From: an uncultured Streptococcus sp. | GTDB taxonomy: Bacteria > Bacillota > Bacilli > Lactobacillales > Streptococcaceae | Assembly (NCBI GenBank): GCA_900755085.1 | Contig: CAAEFF010000035.1 | Location: 1-6,058, forward strand | Reading direction: 5' to 3' | DNA length: 6,058 nucleotides | Shown: piece by piece, positions 5,743-6,058 of the stretch | Layout of the letters: each line of letters begins with the position of its first letter | How positions within the stretch are numbered: position 1 is the stretch's first letter | The notes under the pieces: generated by a model | Told to the model about the DNA's origin: nothing | The model's database searches: none | Seen by the model: only the letters and a program-made list of their open reading frames with translations | Position numbers and translations under genes: made by a program

Positions 5743-5748
5743 CTCCTT
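5743..5748 (-). promoter_or_regulatory. Ribosome binding site deciding the reductase start
   Basis: AAGGAG on the minus strand, 5 bases before ATG 5737. It rules out the longer start at 5776, which would place 13 extra residues ahead of the FAD-binding fold and overlaps the -10 box. Confidence 0.85.
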
Positions 5749-5766
5749 CAGGGTTTCTTTGTTTCC

Positions 5767-5795
5767 ATTGTATCATAAAATGGGAAGAATGAAAA
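5767..5795 (-). promoter_or_regulatory. Promoter of the reductase gene
   Basis: On the minus strand, TACAAT (5772-5767) is preceded by TGA, giving an extended -10. TTTTCA (5795-5790) lies exactly 17 bases upstream as a partial -35 (four of six matches). The predicted start site near 5760 leaves a leader of about 23 nt ending in the ribosome binding site. Confidence 0.72.
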
Positions 5796-5816
5796 AGTCG
5801 GAAAAAGAAATAATAT

Positions 5817-5834
5817 GAAGGCTAGGAAGGCTAG
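5817..5834. repeat. Perfect tandem 9-bp duplication between divergent promoters
   Basis: GAAGGCTAG occurs twice head to tail (5817-5825 and 5826-5834), between the two divergent promoters and 18 bases before the rpsU -35. It may be a slippage duplication or a pair of protein sites spaced about one helical turn. The sequence does not decide between these. Confidence 0.55.
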
Positions 5835-5851
5835 AAAAGTTTCAAAAGATC

Positions 5852-5880
5852 TTGACAGCATCATTAAAGTGTGATAAAAT
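5852..5880 (+). promoter_or_regulatory. Strong promoter of rpsU
   Basis: A perfect -35 TTGACA (5852-5857), a 17-base spacer and TAAAAT (5875-5880) preceded by TGA as an extended -10. This is close to the housekeeping sigma consensus, as expected for a ribosomal protein gene. The predicted start near 5887 gives a leader of only about 28 nt, too short for a structured autoregulatory site. Confidence 0.9.
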
Positions 5881-5914
5881 TATTAAGATTTTAGGCTTGA
5901 AGGGAGTGAAAAAC

Positions 5915-6058
5915 ATGTCAAAAACAGTAGTACGTAAGAATGAATCTCTTGACGATGCTCTTCGTCGTTTCAAACGTGCGGTTACTAAAGCTGGTACTCT
6001 TCAAGAAACACGCAAACGTGAATTCTATGAAAAACCTTCTGTAAAACGTAAACGTAAA
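5915..6058 (+). CDS. rpsU: 30S ribosomal protein S21, 3' end missing
   Basis: Small-subunit ribosomal protein S21, which sits near the 3' end of 16S rRNA and aids initiation on natural messages. Forty-eight codons are visible ([20 protein letters not shown] at the start, basic KRKRK at the cut). The streptococcal protein has about 58 residues, so roughly ten basic C-terminal residues lie beyond the window. GGGAG at 5902-5906 lies 8 bases before ATG 5915. The gene has its own strong promoter and faces away from the reductase gene. Nothing in the visible part is disrupted. Confidence 0.97.

Noticed and set aside
5738..5776. Longer reductase start at ATG 5776
   Set aside because: It would overlap the -10 box, lacks a ribosome binding site, and the FAD-binding fold begins right after ATG 5737, which has a strong one.

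Overview
The window is ordinary low-GC Firmicutes chromosome, almost certainly from a Streptococcus of the mitis/sanguinis/parasanguinis kind. The basis is gene content and order (obg, a small protein, ridA, then rapZ-yvcK-whiA facing a ferredoxin--NADP+ reductase gene), the sequence of ribosomal protein S21, strong AGGAGG-type ribosome binding sites, extended -10 promoters and a moderate GC content. The species cannot be fixed by reading alone. I see no mobile element, prophage, CRISPR array, tRNA or rRNA.

Layout. Positions 1-996 hold the 3' three-quarters of obg (ribosome-assembly GTPase), cut by the window edge. A 54-residue basic protein of unknown function (1048-1212) and ridA (1231-1614) follow on the same strand with short gaps. 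A hairpin terminator with an inner GNRA-looped stem (1636-1679) ends this group. Next is the conserved cluster rapZ (1692-2582), yvcK (2579-3556) and whiA (3553-4470), whose members overlap by four bases (ATGA) at both junctions and so look translationally coupled. On the opposite strand, a TrxB-like ferredoxin--NADP+ reductase (4769-5737) converges on whiA. Its promoter and the rpsU promoter lie back to back at 5767-5880, and rpsU (5915 onward) runs off the right edge.

The 298-base gap between whiA and the reductase gene (4471-4768) is the most unusual part. It carries a cluster of three perfect hairpins resembling the small palindromic intergenic repeats (BOX-type) of streptococci, then an AT-rich stretch with further nested pairing. 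It is bounded by two GGCC hairpins. The one touching the whiA stop has its T-tract on the minus strand, and the one touching the reductase stop has its T-tract on the plus strand. Each convergent transcript should therefore run across the whole gap and end beside the other gene's stop codon, giving 3' ends complementary over about 300 nt.

Functionally the genes are core cell physiology: ribosome assembly and translation (obg, rpsU), removal of reactive enamine/imine intermediates (ridA), nucleotide- and UDP-sugar-linked control of carbon and envelope metabolism (rapZ, yvcK), a DNA-binding regulator tied to division and chromosome segregation (whiA), and NADPH-linked electron transfer. No new multi-gene system is visible. 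The points worth following up are the structured gap, the small protein next to ridA, and the terminator-like element just upstream of rapZ with no obvious promoter after it.
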